DNA of 64,000 bases from Clostridium simiarum (GTDB lineage Bacteria; Bacillota; Clostridia; Clostridiales; Clostridiaceae). Below, one piece after another: positions 1 through 8,239 of this stretch. The first letter of the stretch is position 1, and each line of letters begins with the position of its first letter. The position numbers and the translations under genes were made by a program. The stretch spans positions 296,535 to 360,534 of the forward strand of contig NZ_JAHLQL010000004.1 of assembly GCF_018919175.1 (NCBI RefSeq), given 5' to 3'. Below the pieces are notes generated by a model, which had not been told where the DNA came from, did not search any database, and saw only the letters and a program-made list of their open reading frames with translations.

Positions 1-17
1 TCTTTAACTTCAATCAT
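1..17 (-). CDS. ABC transporter ATP-binding protein, first codons only (partial)
   Basis: An ATG read leftward from base 17 overlaps the permease stop as ATGA and opens into Met-Ile-Glu-Val-Lys before the window edge. A G-rich Shine-Dalgarno run lies about 8 bases upstream, inside the end of the permease gene. FecCD permeases are normally followed by their FecE-type ATPase, so this is inferred to be that gene. Only five codons are visible, so the family call rests on context. Confidence 0.4.
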
Positions 18-1066
18 CTTTTACCACCCCCCTTAAACAGTAAGTAAAGAAACAGTGGTGCACCCAGAAAGGATGTTATAGCACCAATAGGCAGAATAAC
101 CGGGGACACCACCAAGCGAGCTGCCGTGTCACTGAGCAGGAGCAAGAGCGCCCCCATCAATGCAGAAGACGGAAGCAGATACCGATAGTCACTGCCAATA
201 AAACGTCGTACCAGATGTGGTGCAATAAGGCCAACGAAATTGATAATACCCACGAATGAAACAATCATCGAAGCAGTCAAGGAGCAGATAAGCATACCGA
301 ACATACGCAGGCCATCTACATTAACACCAAGCCCTTTAGCGGTTTCTTCCCCATTTTGCAACGCATTAAAGTTCCATAGATTGAAGATAAAATAGATAAG
401 TGCAATTCCCACCGTGATAGACATAATCATAATTTCATTCCAACTGGTACGCCCCAGATCGCCGAAAGTCCAAAATACTACAGCCGCAACTTTTACGTCA
501 GGAGCAAAATATTGCAGAATCGTTGTTGCACCAGAAAACAAGGTACTGAGTGCTACACCCGCTAACACCATCGATTCTGGAGGAACTTTATTAAAATGAG
601 ATAGACCCAGCACAATCATAGTAGACATCATGGCACTAACAAATGCACAAATAGATACTATGTATGGGTTTGAAATCATAACTCCGTCCAATGCATGATT
701 CTGCATTCCAGAGCCTAGAACAACCATTGCGAAAGAAGCACCGAAAGCAGCACCCTGAGCGATGCCCAAGGTAGAGTCAGAAGCTAAGGGATTACGTAGT
801 AGACTCTGCATAACACAGCCTATTGTAGAAAGACCAATCCCCGCAATAATCGCTGTCACAACTCTTGGCATTCGTATATTAAATATCACAATTGATGCCT
901 GTTTGTCTCCATGCCCTAAAAGTGTCATGACAACTTCCTTTAAGGTAAGGTCCGTCGAACCAGCGCTGATCGCAAACAAGGCAGTTAAAGCAGTTGCGGC
1001 AACTAAAAGCAGAATTATCAATAGCTTAAAACGTATGTATTTTTTGTAGGTTCCTTGTTCATTCAT
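14..1066 (-). CDS. FecCD-family ABC transporter permease
   Basis: A 350-residue polytopic inner-membrane protein of the BtuC/FecCD family, which moves iron-siderophores, haem or cobalamin. It has the family's usual length, about ten hydrophobic segments, the early R-(M/L)-P-R motif (RMPRVV), and the late GLIAPHLVRR motif that contacts the ATPase. It starts 6 bases after the stop of the binding-protein gene and overlaps the next gene by 4 bases, so the three are translationally coupled. The substrate cannot be read from the sequence. The region looks richer in G+C than the AT-rich genes from 6 kb on. Confidence 0.9.
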   Translation of the reverse strand: MNEQGTYKKYIRFKLLIILLLVAATALTALFAISAGSTDLTLKEVVMTLLGHGDKQASIVIFNIRMPRVVTAIIAGIGLSTIGCVMQSLLRNPLASDSTLGIAQGAAFGASFAMVVLGSGMQNHALDGVMISNPYIVSICAFVSAMMSTMIVLGLSHFNKVPPESMVLAGVALSTLFSGATTILQYFAPDVKVAAVVFWTFGDLGRTSWNEIMIMSITVGIALIYFIFNLWNFNALQNGEETAKGLGVNVDGLRMFGMLICSLTASMIVSFVGIINFVGLIAPHLVRRFIGSDYRYLLPSSALMGALLLLLSDTAARLVVSPVILPIGAITSFLGAPLFLYLLFKGGGKR

Positions 1067-1072
1067 TTAACA

Positions 1073-2185
1073 CTATTCTCCTATTGTGATTTTATCGAAT
1101 TTTGACCCATCAGCCGCCAATTTTTCATAAAAAGACTGTCCCAACATTACGTTAAAGATTTCATCTGCTTTTTTAATCGGATTAATATCTTCAAACTGTT
1201 TTGGGTAGATAATTTTTCCGGCATAATAAGCATCAGCAATGGCGATTTCCATATTGGTCCAATTATAATTATAGGAAATCTGTGTATATATCTGTCCATT
1301 TTGTACGGCTTTTAACCCATTGTAAAACGCTTTATTTTTCGCATAACTCTGATTAACTAGGTTCATATTAGTAGGATTCAGGAAAATAATATCAGGATTC
1401 CAGATCATCACTTTTTCAGGGTCAATCAGCATAGCTCCCGATTTACTTGTCTCATCCACCACGTTTTTTGCATGGATAACATCAAATGGCGGATAGCCAG
1501 CATAAGTACCTTCAAAACCATGCGCTCCCCGAAAGCTGACAGCACCAGTATAAACAGTGGGTTTATCAGCATCTGGAATGTCCTTTGTGCGATCATCCAA
1601 ATCCTTCTTACAACTCTTTACATATTCAATAACTTTGGTACAATGATCCTCTGTTCCCATTACTTGACCAATCAGCTTCAAAGCAGAATAGAAGCTCTGA
1701 TCAAATATATCAGTGGGATAGATGGCAATGGTTGGAATACCAGTTTTTTCTGCAATATTTTTAATGGTATCTTCGTCTATCATGCCGAAAATCACATCCG
1801 GCTTTAGGGCAACTAGTGCTTCCACATAATAGGTGCCGTTACTGCCGCCGCTTCCCACAGAAGTCAGCGACTTAAAATGCTCTGCATTAACAACTGAATA
1901 TGGCATAGCCGGAACGTTTTTCTTATCCATATCTGTCACACCAATCAGTTTATTAGCGCACCCGCCATAGGTGAGAATGCGAGCTGATCCGCCAATTGCA
2001 GCTATTGTTTTTATATTATCTGGTAGCTCGACCTGACGATTATAAGCATCAGTGATGATGCGAGAACTAGAGGTCTGTGTGGAAGTATCAGTAGTCGACT
2101 TCATTGAAACAAGGTTTGATGTAAATGCGTAAATACTCAAAATCGCAAATACAAGGGTTATTCCAATTAATTTTTGTTTATTCAT
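1073..2185 (-). CDS. Iron/cobalamin-type ABC substrate-binding protein
   Basis: A 370-residue periplasmic-binding protein of the BtuF/FecB class (two lobes around one long helix). The segment around residues 45-65 (ITDAYNRQVELPDNIKTIAA) is the typical opening of this fold, and ALKPDVIFG and WNPDIIFLNP are its usual domain-edge strands. The N-terminus has a hydrophobic stretch (residues 5-24) but no lipobox cysteine, unlike the other three binding proteins in this window, so it is probably held by an uncleaved anchor or released by signal peptidase I. It lies between the FmdE-like gene and the permease in one minus-strand operon. Confidence 0.88.
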   Translation of the reverse strand: MNKQKLIGITLVFAILSIYAFTSNLVSMKSTTDTSTQTSSSRIITDAYNRQVELPDNIKTIAAIGGSARILTYGGCANKLIGVTDMDKKNVPAMPYSVVNAEHFKSLTSVGSGGSNGTYYVEALVALKPDVIFGMIDEDTIKNIAEKTGIPTIAIYPTDIFDQSFYSALKLIGQVMGTEDHCTKVIEYVKSCKKDLDDRTKDIPDADKPTVYTGAVSFRGAHGFEGTYAGYPPFDVIHAKNVVDETSKSGAMLIDPEKVMIWNPDIIFLNPTNMNLVNQSYAKNKAFYNGLKAVQNGQIYTQISYNYNWTNMEIAIADAYYAGKIIYPKQFEDINPIKKADEIFNVMLGQSFYEKLAADGSKFDKITIGE

Positions 2186-2205
2186 TGATCTACCCCCTTT
2201 CTTTT

Positions 2206-2733
2206 TTACCAGCCTCGGTTGTAGCTCTTAAAGCAGTCGGTACAGACTGTTTTACCGTCCTGCAAATGCATTTTATATTCGGGAGCACCTTCTCCGCAAA
2301 GCTCACAGAGAATGGTTTTAAAAATCTGAGCCTTTTCAGGCAACTCAAATTTAGGTTGGGAAAAAGAAAAAATTTCATCTACCGGAGCATTCAAAAATTC
2401 TTCCAGCCATTGCTCCAAATCAATGCCTTCATTTTTCCTCGGCTTTAAGCACACTCGTAGTTTTTTCCCATCTGCACGGCAAAAAAATGAAAACGCCTGC
2501 TTACCAGTCCCGTGATAAATAAGATTTCCTTTTCCAATTGTACAACTCAAAAGCACCTGAACAGCATCAACTCCACAAGCATCGTTTTCCGTTACGCAAA
2601 CGATTTCCTCATCCTCAAAAGTTGTGATTCCCATTTTTTCGATGGCCGCTTCGCACGCCTTAAACCCTATTGCAAGCCCTGCGCACTCATGTCCATGAAA
2701 TGCAACTACCTTATTCCATAACTCTCTATCCAT
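2206..2733 (-). CDS. FmdE-family protein with C-terminal zinc ribbon
   Basis: A 175-residue protein of the FmdE family (named for formylmethanofuran dehydrogenase subunit E). Residues 13-23 (HGHECAGLAIG) are the hallmark N-terminal motif, and TENDACGVDAVQ follows. The C-terminus carries a CxxC...CxxC zinc ribbon (CELCGEG, then CTDC). FmdE proteins are often found in non-methanogens beside metal ABC transporters, where the function is unknown; a metal-handling role is an inference from the neighbouring binding protein. It is cotranscribed with genes on both sides, with gaps of about 20 bases. Confidence 0.85.
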   Translation of the reverse strand: MDRELWNKVVAFHGHECAGLAIGFKACEAAIEKMGITTFEDEEIVCVTENDACGVDAVQVLLSCTIGKGNLIYHGTGKQAFSFFCRADGKKLRVCLKPRKNEGIDLEQWLEEFLNAPVDEIFSFSQPKFELPEKAQIFKTILCELCGEGAPEYKMHLQDGKTVCTDCFKSYNRGW

Positions 2734-2751
2734 CTTTTATTTCCTCCTTTT

Positions 2752-3564
2752 TTAAACCTGCCAGTACAGGGTAGTAATCATAGTATCAACATCCTCACAA
2801 ATCATACCGTCTTTTATAACAGACTGTAAATACCTTATTATTTTTTGTTCTTCTTCTAAGGATATGTCACGATAGGTTTTCAACGCATTTACGTACAATC
2901 CATATGCTTCTTCCAGGTTTCTTTTCATGTTCCAACGCTGCTGCTCATATTCAAAACGTGGAGAAAGCCCCTGCTGCCATAGCAACCCAAACGCGTACAA
3001 AATATTTACATCGCTGTTTTCCATTTCTCCCGATATACCAACAAGCTTTTTAACAGCATCAAGTACAGGGTCAATGCGACGAGTAGGTTGGGACAAAACG
3101 CACCAATCTCGACTGGCCTGAGAAAGCTTAAGAAATGTGCTGGCGCTTTGTACTGCAGGCGTCATATGCGCAAAAACAAGGTTATACTTTTTTTCAAATC
3201 CTTCCTGTATTAAATCCATATTGTGCCAGTCGGCACAGTAAAATTCAATATTTGTTACATTTTCTTTCTGAGCCTTTTCTTTAGCAATCTCAATCATTCG
3301 CGGCGAAAGATCGACACCAATGACCTTTTTGCATCTGTCGGACAGCGCGAGCGCATAACTTCCTGTACCACAGCCCACATCCAGAACAAGAGAATTACCA
3401 TCAAACATTTGGTTTTGTTCAAGGAGCTGCAGAAAACGGTTTTCTTCAAACGTAGGTAGTGTATGTTCTCCAAAACCATTTGCCATAGAATTCCACTTAT
3501 TTACACTTGCTTGTTTATTGTTTTCCTTCAAATGCCATTTTGCTTCAATTTCTTCAATTCTCAC
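2752..3564 (-). CDS. Class I SAM-dependent methyltransferase
   Basis: A 270-residue Rossmann-fold methyltransferase. Motif I is LDVGCGTGSY at residues 61-70, the acidic end of strand 2 is VIGVDLSPRMIE, and motif II is around YCADWHNMD. It is the first gene of the leftward operon and lies 18 bases before the FmdE-like gene. Methyltransferases sometimes accompany FmdE and iron ABC genes, so the substrate may be a chelator or small molecule. That is inference; the domain itself is clear. Confidence 0.85.
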   Translation of the reverse strand: MRIEEIEAKWHLKENNKQASVNKWNSMANGFGEHTLPTFEENRFLQLLEQNQMFDGNSLVLDVGCGTGSYALALSDRCKKVIGVDLSPRMIEIAKEKAQKENVTNIEFYCADWHNMDLIQEGFEKKYNLVFAHMTPAVQSASTFLKLSQASRDWCVLSQPTRRIDPVLDAVKKLVGISGEMENSDVNILYAFGLLWQQGLSPRFEYEQQRWNMKRNLEEAYGLYVNALKTYRDISLEEEQKIIRYLQSVIKDGMICEDVDTMITTLYWQV

Positions 3565-3948
3565 TTAATCACCCTTTCAATATAAAAATAAAAACTAAGG
3601 CTCAAATAGAACCTTCTTAGCACCTTAATATAATTTTCTGTTACTTTCATATCATTAACCACTCGTGTTGTTCAACGAACTTTTGCCAATCCTAAAGAGT
3701 CAATTTTATCGATTTCTCAAACTCTCTGATTTTTTCGAATTCATATATTTTACAAACAATATTTCATTATTCATAAATGTTCTAGTTTATATAAGTTTCT
3801 CCTTCCTCCATTGAAAGCGCAGAGTATGGATTCGATTTGGCATAATATCACTTCAATAAAGCGAAATTATCTGCATTATCCATGATAGGAATTATGCTTT
3901 GGTAGTTTTTTTGAAACATATTGAATACTGCTTAGCTAACATATAAAA
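3565..3948. other. Intergenic region upstream of the metal-uptake operon
   Basis: About 380 bases, AT-rich, with no supported open frame. It must hold the promoter of the leftward operon, but I could not pick a convincing -35/-10 pair or metal-regulator box by eye. Confidence 0.4.
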
Positions 3949-4187
3949 TTACAAGAACTTAACAAACATTATTCCAATAATCGTGAATGCTAGAGCGGTA
4001 AATCTTCTACTATCAATTTTCCTCTTTTGTAAATTAAACATTCCTTCCTTAGTCAACTTAGTTAATGTTTGGGACAGGTACGTCGGAGAAACTTTTTGTT
4101 TTTTTGCTAACTCCTGTATACCAACAAGCTCATTGCAAGAAAAAGCATGGTGTGAAGAGCATAATTTGTAGCTTTTGAAAATTTCAT
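3949..4187 (-). pseudogene. Frameshifted, truncated Rrf2-family regulator
   Basis: Read leftward from the ATG at 4187, the frame begins MKFSKATNYALHTMLFLA, the classic Rrf2 start. It then runs into a stop, while a neighbouring frame continues with the winged-helix recognition region (ELAKKQKVSPTYLSQTLTKL, then TKEGM). The reading frame therefore shifts once near base 4135. The protein ends at about 75 residues, well short of the 130-170 usual in the family, and the cluster-ligating cysteine region is missing. An intact relative occurs at 63214-63717. Probably non-functional. Confidence 0.7.
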
Positions 4188-4600
4188 AATGTTTGAATCA
4201 CTTCCAATAAAAGACTTAATATATCTATAATAGCTTTAATCATATTGTTTTGTCAAATAGTTTCTTTATATAATTTTAGTGTCAAGTTAAAATAAATTTG
4301 CTCCTAAGAAAGTTTAAATAAATTCATAAGTCTTTCACTTTAATAAATTCTTTGCATGTAGATATTGTCTTTGTGGTTTAATATATAGTGTATCTATTTG
4401 TATCAATTTTTTTCAAATCTCATTCGGTGGTTGCTGTCATAAAAGAAATCACCATTAAACTCGGAATAATATGCTCCCCTTAAGGGAGACAGATTAAAAA
4501 CAAAAAATTTCAGGCAACAAAAGGCACACAAACAGACTGTTGTAGCTGTTCATGTGCTTTAGTTGTTTTCATAAAAAACTAGATGATATCATCTAAATTA
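4188..4600. other. Intergenic, possible transposase scrap
   Basis: No intact gene. At about 4507-4550 the plus strand can be read as RQQKAHKQTVVAVHVL, which vaguely resembles part of an IS110-type transposase, but it is under 20 residues and has no flanking support. The rest is very AT-rich and featureless to me. Confidence 0.25.
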
Positions 4601-5137
4601 TTAGGCAAGAGATGTTTTATATTCATTTTTCAAAATGCTCATAATGACAATATCATGCCAGCTTCCATTGCGATAGAGTGCCTGACGTAAATTTCCTTCA
4701 TGTATAAAACCCATTTTTTCATAAAGCTTTATGCCTCTTTTATTGAAGGAAAATACTTGCAAATATATTCGATGCAAATTTAACTCATTAAATGCAAACT
4801 CTAGTATTAAAGAAATAGCAGCTGTACCGACTCCTTTTCCCCACACCTCTTTTACTCCGATATCAATAATACACTCAGCAGAGCGATTCTTATAATCTAT
4901 ATTTATCAAAGAAATGATACCCACTGCTTGATTAGTTTCTTTGTACTCGATAATATAGCCCTTAGCACTAGATTGAGTGGCTATTGCTGAAATGTATTTT
5001 TCAGTTTCTTCCAAAGTATACATATCCAGTTGTGGACTAGTACTTTGCATAACCTCTATGTCGTTACGCCAATTATGATAGATAGAATAATCATTTGAAG
5101 AAATTTTTCGTAGTCTTATCACTTTATTTTCAAACAT
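4601..5137 (-). CDS. GNAT-family N-acetyltransferase (RimJ/RimL type)
   Basis: A 178-residue acetyltransferase. Motif A is around residues 95-105 (VWGKGVGTAAISL, the acetyl-CoA pyrophosphate loop), followed by FNELNLHRIYLQVFSFN and the C-terminal YEKMGFIHEG, the arrangement seen in RimJ/RimL and SpeG-like enzymes. It starts with ATG at 5137 behind an AAGGAGG site. It lies 13 bases downstream of the TetR gene on the same strand, so it may be under that repressor. A C-terminal fragment of a close relative lies at 31394-31468. The acceptor is unknown. Confidence 0.85.
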   Translation of the reverse strand: MFENKVIRLRKISSNDYSIYHNWRNDIEVMQSTSPQLDMYTLEETEKYISAIATQSSAKGYIIEYKETNQAVGIISLINIDYKNRSAECIIDIGVKEVWGKGVGTAAISLILEFAFNELNLHRIYLQVFSFNKRGIKLYEKMGFIHEGNLRQALYRNGSWHDIVIMSILKNEYKTSLA

Positions 5138-5150
5138 TGCATGCGCCTCC

Positions 5151-5747
5151 TTAAGATAGAAAGTTCTCTATCATTTTTTCTATTAAGTCTACTATTTCTA
5201 AGAGATTAAAACTAGAAGAATACTGATAGCAATGATGCAACATAACGCCATCAATTAATGCAATAAATAATTCAGCAAAGGAATTTACATCAATTTGGTT
5301 TTTAAATTCGCCTGTTTTAATTCCCATCTTAATGACTAGTTGAATATCTTGTGCAAGTTTTTCATGTCTTTCTCGTAAGTATGGAACTTTTGAAACATCG
5401 TGTGAAAGAAAGAATTCTGATTTTGCACGTACTAAGCAGGTTTCTCTATTTTGTGTTGACATTCCTATTTTTTGAACCCAGTTTTTTATTTGAGGCAATA
5501 ACGGATCATCAGGATTAGGAGTTAAAAATCGGTTATGTGGCAAAGAATCATCATATTTTAATGCAGCTATAAAAACGGAGTCAATATTTTGAAAGTGCGC
5601 GTATAATCCACCCCTTGATACTTTTGCCTCATCCATAATATCTTTCATTGCGGCATTGGAGTAACCTTTTTTTGAAAAAACCTTAAGGGCTACCTTAGCT
5701 ATTTTATTTTTTCGATCTTCTAAGTATCTCTCAGTTACCTGTGGCAT
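5151..5747 (-). CDS. TetR/AcrR-family transcriptional regulator
   Basis: A 198-residue one-component repressor. The N-terminal helix-turn-helix covers about residues 10-55 (RKNKIAKVALKVFSKKGYSN, MKDIMDEAKVSRGGLYAHF), and the C-terminal ligand domain is unassigned. I chose the ATG at 5747 because a GGAGG lies 7 bases before it; the frame is open 23 codons further upstream but has no ribosome site there. A palindromic operator and promoter sit directly upstream, which indicates autoregulation and probably control of the downstream acetyltransferase. Confidence 0.88.
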   Translation of the reverse strand: MPQVTERYLEDRKNKIAKVALKVFSKKGYSNAAMKDIMDEAKVSRGGLYAHFQNIDSVFIAALKYDDSLPHNRFLTPNPDDPLLPQIKNWVQKIGMSTQNRETCLVRAKSEFFLSHDVSKVPYLRERHEKLAQDIQLVIKMGIKTGEFKNQIDVNSFAELFIALIDGVMLHHCYQYSSSFNLLEIVDLIEKMIENFLS

Positions 5748-5765
5748 CAAATAAACCTCCTTGCA

Positions 5766-5787
5766 AAATAGACAGTGGTGTCTATTT
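5766..5787 (-). promoter_or_regulatory. TetR-type operator palindrome
   Basis: A perfect inverted repeat with 9-base arms, AAATAGACA and TGTCTATTT, around a 4-base centre. It begins immediately after the -10 element of the TetR promoter and lies upstream of its ribosome site. Size and symmetry are typical of TetR-family operators, so self-repression is inferred. Confidence 0.75.
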
Positions 5788-5816
5788 AGTATAAGGTAAT
5801 ATAATCGGTTTGTCAA
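5788..5816 (-). promoter_or_regulatory. Sigma-A promoter of the TetR gene
   Basis: Read leftward there is TTGACA at 5816-5811, a 17-base spacer and TATACT at 5793-5788. The -35 is a consensus match and the -10 is near consensus. The operator palindrome abuts the -10. Confidence 0.75.
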
Positions 5817-5818
5817 TA

Positions 5819-5890
5819 TTATGACTCAATAATCTTCCAGTTAGGCCCATCCATCTTCAATATCAGATCGAACTTAGATATCTGCGTGGC
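5819..5890 (-). pseudogene. Remnant of a TcpC-like conjugation protein (Tn916-type ICE)
   Basis: Read leftward, the last codons give SKFDLILKMDGPNWKIIES before a stop at 5819. This resembles the C-terminal strand pattern of TcpC/Orf13-type conjugative transposon proteins. Upstream the same frame hits stops and frame changes, so only a stub remains. A piece of an ICE-type small regulator lies 170 bases away on the same strand, which supports a decayed integrative element. The match is short and made by eye. Confidence 0.35.
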
Positions 5891-6061
5891 CTTTGTCTGC
5901 TAATGGAGATATTTCACTCATAAGCGTTTTTTCTGAAATATACCCTGACGCCAAGGGGGGACCAGGTTCAACAGACATCTTCTTTGTAAGCCTAAGTATA
6001 GTGATGGAGAGGGAAGATACTTCCAATGCCTTAGTTTTCTCAGCTTGAAAACAATAAATAG

Positions 6062-6169
6062 TCACTGAGAAATACCGATAGGACGGTTAAGTAGAAAATT
6101 TGCTTTTCTTGGGGCTTTAATGGTTTGACCGAAAGTCTTGAAATCAAATTTTTCTGTTGCTGGCTTCAT
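6062..6169 (-). pseudogene. Remnant of a Tn916-type XRE-family regulator
   Basis: A leftward ATG at 6169 gives a 35-residue peptide beginning MKPATEKFDFKTFGQTIK. This matches the start of the small helix-turn-helix regulators of Tn916-like elements (pattern FDFxxFGQxIKxxRxxxG). The frame stops before the recognition helices, so the gene is truncated. Confidence 0.5.
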
Positions 6170-6340
6170 AATATTTCACCCTATTACCTTTTGACGTTCA
6201 CCTTTCCTTTGGGATATGAGCATACATATCATAGTATTGACTGAAATATAATTTGGGAGGGCCATTTCCTTGATTTACCATTTTATTGATGATATACTTT
6301 TTATGTGAGTATGAAAAGTATGAATATGGAGGGGTTGAAA

Positions 6341-6571
6341 ATGTCATTACCAAAAGGTAAACATATTTTTGGAACAGTCAAGGTAGGAGAACGAGGACAA
6401 ATTGTAATTCCTAAAGAAGCAAGAGATTTGTTTGATATAAAATCGGGAGACACTTTATTGGTTTTAGGAGATGAGGAACAAGGGATTGCTATTACAAAAG
6501 CAGATGTTATGCAAGAAGTTGCAGTAAAAATCCTTAAAGGGTTAGGAGGGTTTAAGCCAGATGATAAATAA
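6341..6571 (+). CDS. AbrB-family DNA-binding protein
   Basis: A 76-residue swapped-hairpin AbrB (SpoVT-AbrB) protein with the family core GTVKVGERGQIVIPKEAR and DLFDIKSGDTLLVLGD. I chose the ATG at 6341 because GGAGGGG lies 6 bases before it; earlier in-frame ATGs at 6305-6323 overlap or precede that site. It overlaps the following DUF998-type membrane protein frame by 11 bases, a common AbrB-DUF998 pairing. Confidence 0.9.
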   Translation: MSLPKGKHIFGTVKVGERGQIVIPKEARDLFDIKSGDTLLVLGDEEQGIAITKADVMQEVAVKILKGLGGFKPDDK

Positions 6572-7217
6572 TATGGTAAAATCCTTTGGCGTGTCAGATA
6601 TAGGCTTTATTCTCTTACTCATTGCAACGATTGGCGATTTGGTTATACCTTTTTTTCTTGCGCCATTTTGCAAAAAGTATAATCATTTGACAATGGTAAT
6701 GAGTTTGTTAGGTAATCGCAATTCCCCAGTACATTTAATATATAACTTGTGGCTTATTGCTGCGGGAATGATGCTTATTCTTGGTAGCTTAAAATTGCAT
6801 ACAATGTATTTACCTGCTTCAAATATACTTTCAAAAGTATTGCTATTTTGTGTAGGGCTTTATGCTATTTGAGCTTGCATATTATCCGGTATATTTTCAG
6901 TTGGAGAAACAAAGGCACTTACAACTCTACCCGAAAAAATACATGGGTATGGCTCTGTTTTAGGATTTTCTGTTTTAACCTTTGTTCCTTTGATTATTGG
7001 GATTGTGTCTATACGCTCAAAGGAGGTAGTTTTAAGCATTATGTCGTTTATATTTTTTGCTTTGGCTATACTGTTTTTTACTTTGTTTGTAATGGCTGAT
7101 AAGGCAAGGTTTGAAAATACTATAATTTCTAATGAGGGAATATGGCAAAGATTAAGTTTGTTTTGTATGTATGCGCCGATTATTATGGTTTCATTCAAAA
7201 ATATATTTATGAAATGA
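6561..7217 (+). pseudogene. DUF998-type membrane protein interrupted by an in-frame UGA
   Basis: The frame codes for a 218-residue protein with six or so hydrophobic segments, resembling DUF998 membrane proteins. A single TGA at 6870-6872 splits it after GLYAI; the same frame continues without other stops through CILSGIFSVGE to the stop at 7217. The context LYAI-stop-AC suggests a GGA (Gly) to TGA change. No frameshift is needed to join the halves. It is translationally coupled to AbrB. Either a recent pseudogene, a sequencing error or, much less likely, read-through. Confidence 0.75.
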
Positions 7218-7225
7218 GGTAAAAT

Positions 7226-7393
7226 ATGAATAACACAAAGCAATTATACTTAGCAGATCAATTTAAAGAGCTTCACTATCGCAATAAAATGTTTATACTT
7301 CCAAATGCATAGGATATTGGCAGTGAGTTATATATGAAAAATCCAGCTTTCCAGCAATTGGAACAACAAGCGCTGGATTTTCTTACGAAATAG
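7226..7393 (+). pseudogene. Isocitrate lyase/PEP mutase-family remnant with internal deletion
   Basis: From the ATG at 7226 the frame starts with LADQFKELHYRNKMFILPNA, the usual N-terminus of isocitrate lyase/phosphoenolpyruvate mutase-like proteins. A TAG then replaces the expected Trp of the PNAWD motif, and Asp-Ile-Gly-Ser follows. The frame then jumps to a short helical tail (LEQQALDFLTK) and stops. Roughly 200 residues of the barrel are missing. Confidence 0.6.
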
Positions 7394-7529
7394 TTAATAA
7401 AATATTTTCATGTTAATTATATAAAATCTAAATAAAGTGTATTAATTATTATAAAAGCACTGAAATATTATGTATTAAATATTCCAATTTAATTATAAGT
7501 ACTATTAAATCTTGAATGGAGGAATTTAC

Positions 7530-7865
7530 GTGAGCAAAATAATAGAAACACCTAAACCACCTTATTATGCAGTTATTTTTACATCCATAAGAACTTCAAC
7601 TGATAATGGATATGAAAAAGTTTCTGATAACTTAGTTGATATTGTTTCTAAACAAAAGGGATTCTTAGGAGTAGAAAGTGTCAGAAATATAGAGAGCTTT
7701 GGAGTGACAATATCATACTGGGATTCTTTAGAGAGTATTAATGAATGGAAAGATAATAATCCACATATGAAAGCAAAGGAAATGGGAAAAAAGATGTGGT
7801 ATTCAAAATATATGATACGAATTTGTAAGGTAGAGAAAGACAATTATTTTGACAATAATTTTTAA
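7530..7865 (+). CDS. Antibiotic biosynthesis monooxygenase (ABM) domain protein
   Basis: A 111-residue ferredoxin-like alpha+beta protein of the ABM superfamily. It has YYAVIFTS at the first strand, the helix DNLVDIVSKQKGFLGVES, then the VTISYWDSLESINEWKDN motif common in this family. I chose the GTG at 7530 because TGGAGGA lies 8 bases upstream; the ATG at 7512 lies within that ribosome site. Such proteins are often haem-degrading or small oxygenase-like enzymes; the substrate here is unknown. It appears to be a lone gene between decayed ones. Confidence 0.8.
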   Translation: MSKIIETPKPPYYAVIFTSIRTSTDNGYEKVSDNLVDIVSKQKGFLGVESVRNIESFGVTISYWDSLESINEWKDNNPHMKAKEMGKKMWYSKYMIRICKVEKDNYFDNNF

Positions 7866-7950
7866 TTTTCATTTGTAAATTTTTACAAGGATATGAGTAT
7901 TTATATTAGATTTAGCGACAGGAGGTACATATGAAAAAAACAAATATATT

Positions 7951-8036
7951 CTGAAAAACGCTATTATGGTTTTCCAAGTTTTCTAATTGGATATAAAGAT
8001 TGAACCTATGGATATAACTTTACAACCGTAAGCTTG
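7951..8036 (+). pseudogene. Flavin reductase-like remnant
   Basis: The plus strand reads SEKRYYGFPSFLIGYKD, a stop, then TYGYNFTTVSL. This resembles the start of FMN-binding flavin-reductase-like proteins (YxxPVxLIxxxD...GxxNxxTxS). It ends within 30 codons. A GGAGG site at 7921 precedes a nearby ATG in another frame. Confidence 0.4.
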
Positions 8037-8080
8037 TTTTATAATGCGAACATTAAATATAATATAGAGAGGTGCATTAT

Positions 8081-8239
8081 ATGATTACATATAGATTTGC
8101 TGAAATAAAAGATTTAAATCTGCTTGTTTCGTTGAGATTGGAATTTTTGGAAGTATCACCATCTAATAAGTATGGAAATATTAAAGTAAATATTGAAGAG
8201 TATTTCAAAACAAAATATTACAACAGGCGTATATGTTAG
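8081..8239 (+). pseudogene. N-terminal fragment of a GNAT acetyltransferase
   Basis: ATG at 8081 behind GAGAGGTG opens a frame beginning MITYRFAEIKDLNLLVSLRL and continuing EFLEVSP, a typical GNAT first helix. It stops after 52 codons at a junction with unrelated sequence near 8205-8215, where a different truncated gene begins. The acetyl-CoA-binding part is absent. Confidence 0.6.

Noticed and set aside
4478..4560. Possible IS110-type transposase fragment
   Set aside because: Fewer than 20 residues resemble the family and there are stops on both sides; mentioned only as a weak note.
5874..6065. 63-codon minus-strand frame
   Set aside because: Its translation resembles no family. The recognisable ICE-like stub at 5819 is in a different frame, so this frame is not a gene.
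6870..6872. UGA as a selenocysteine codon
   Set aside because: DUF998-type membrane proteins are not selenoproteins, and no convincing hairpin was seen right after the UGA.
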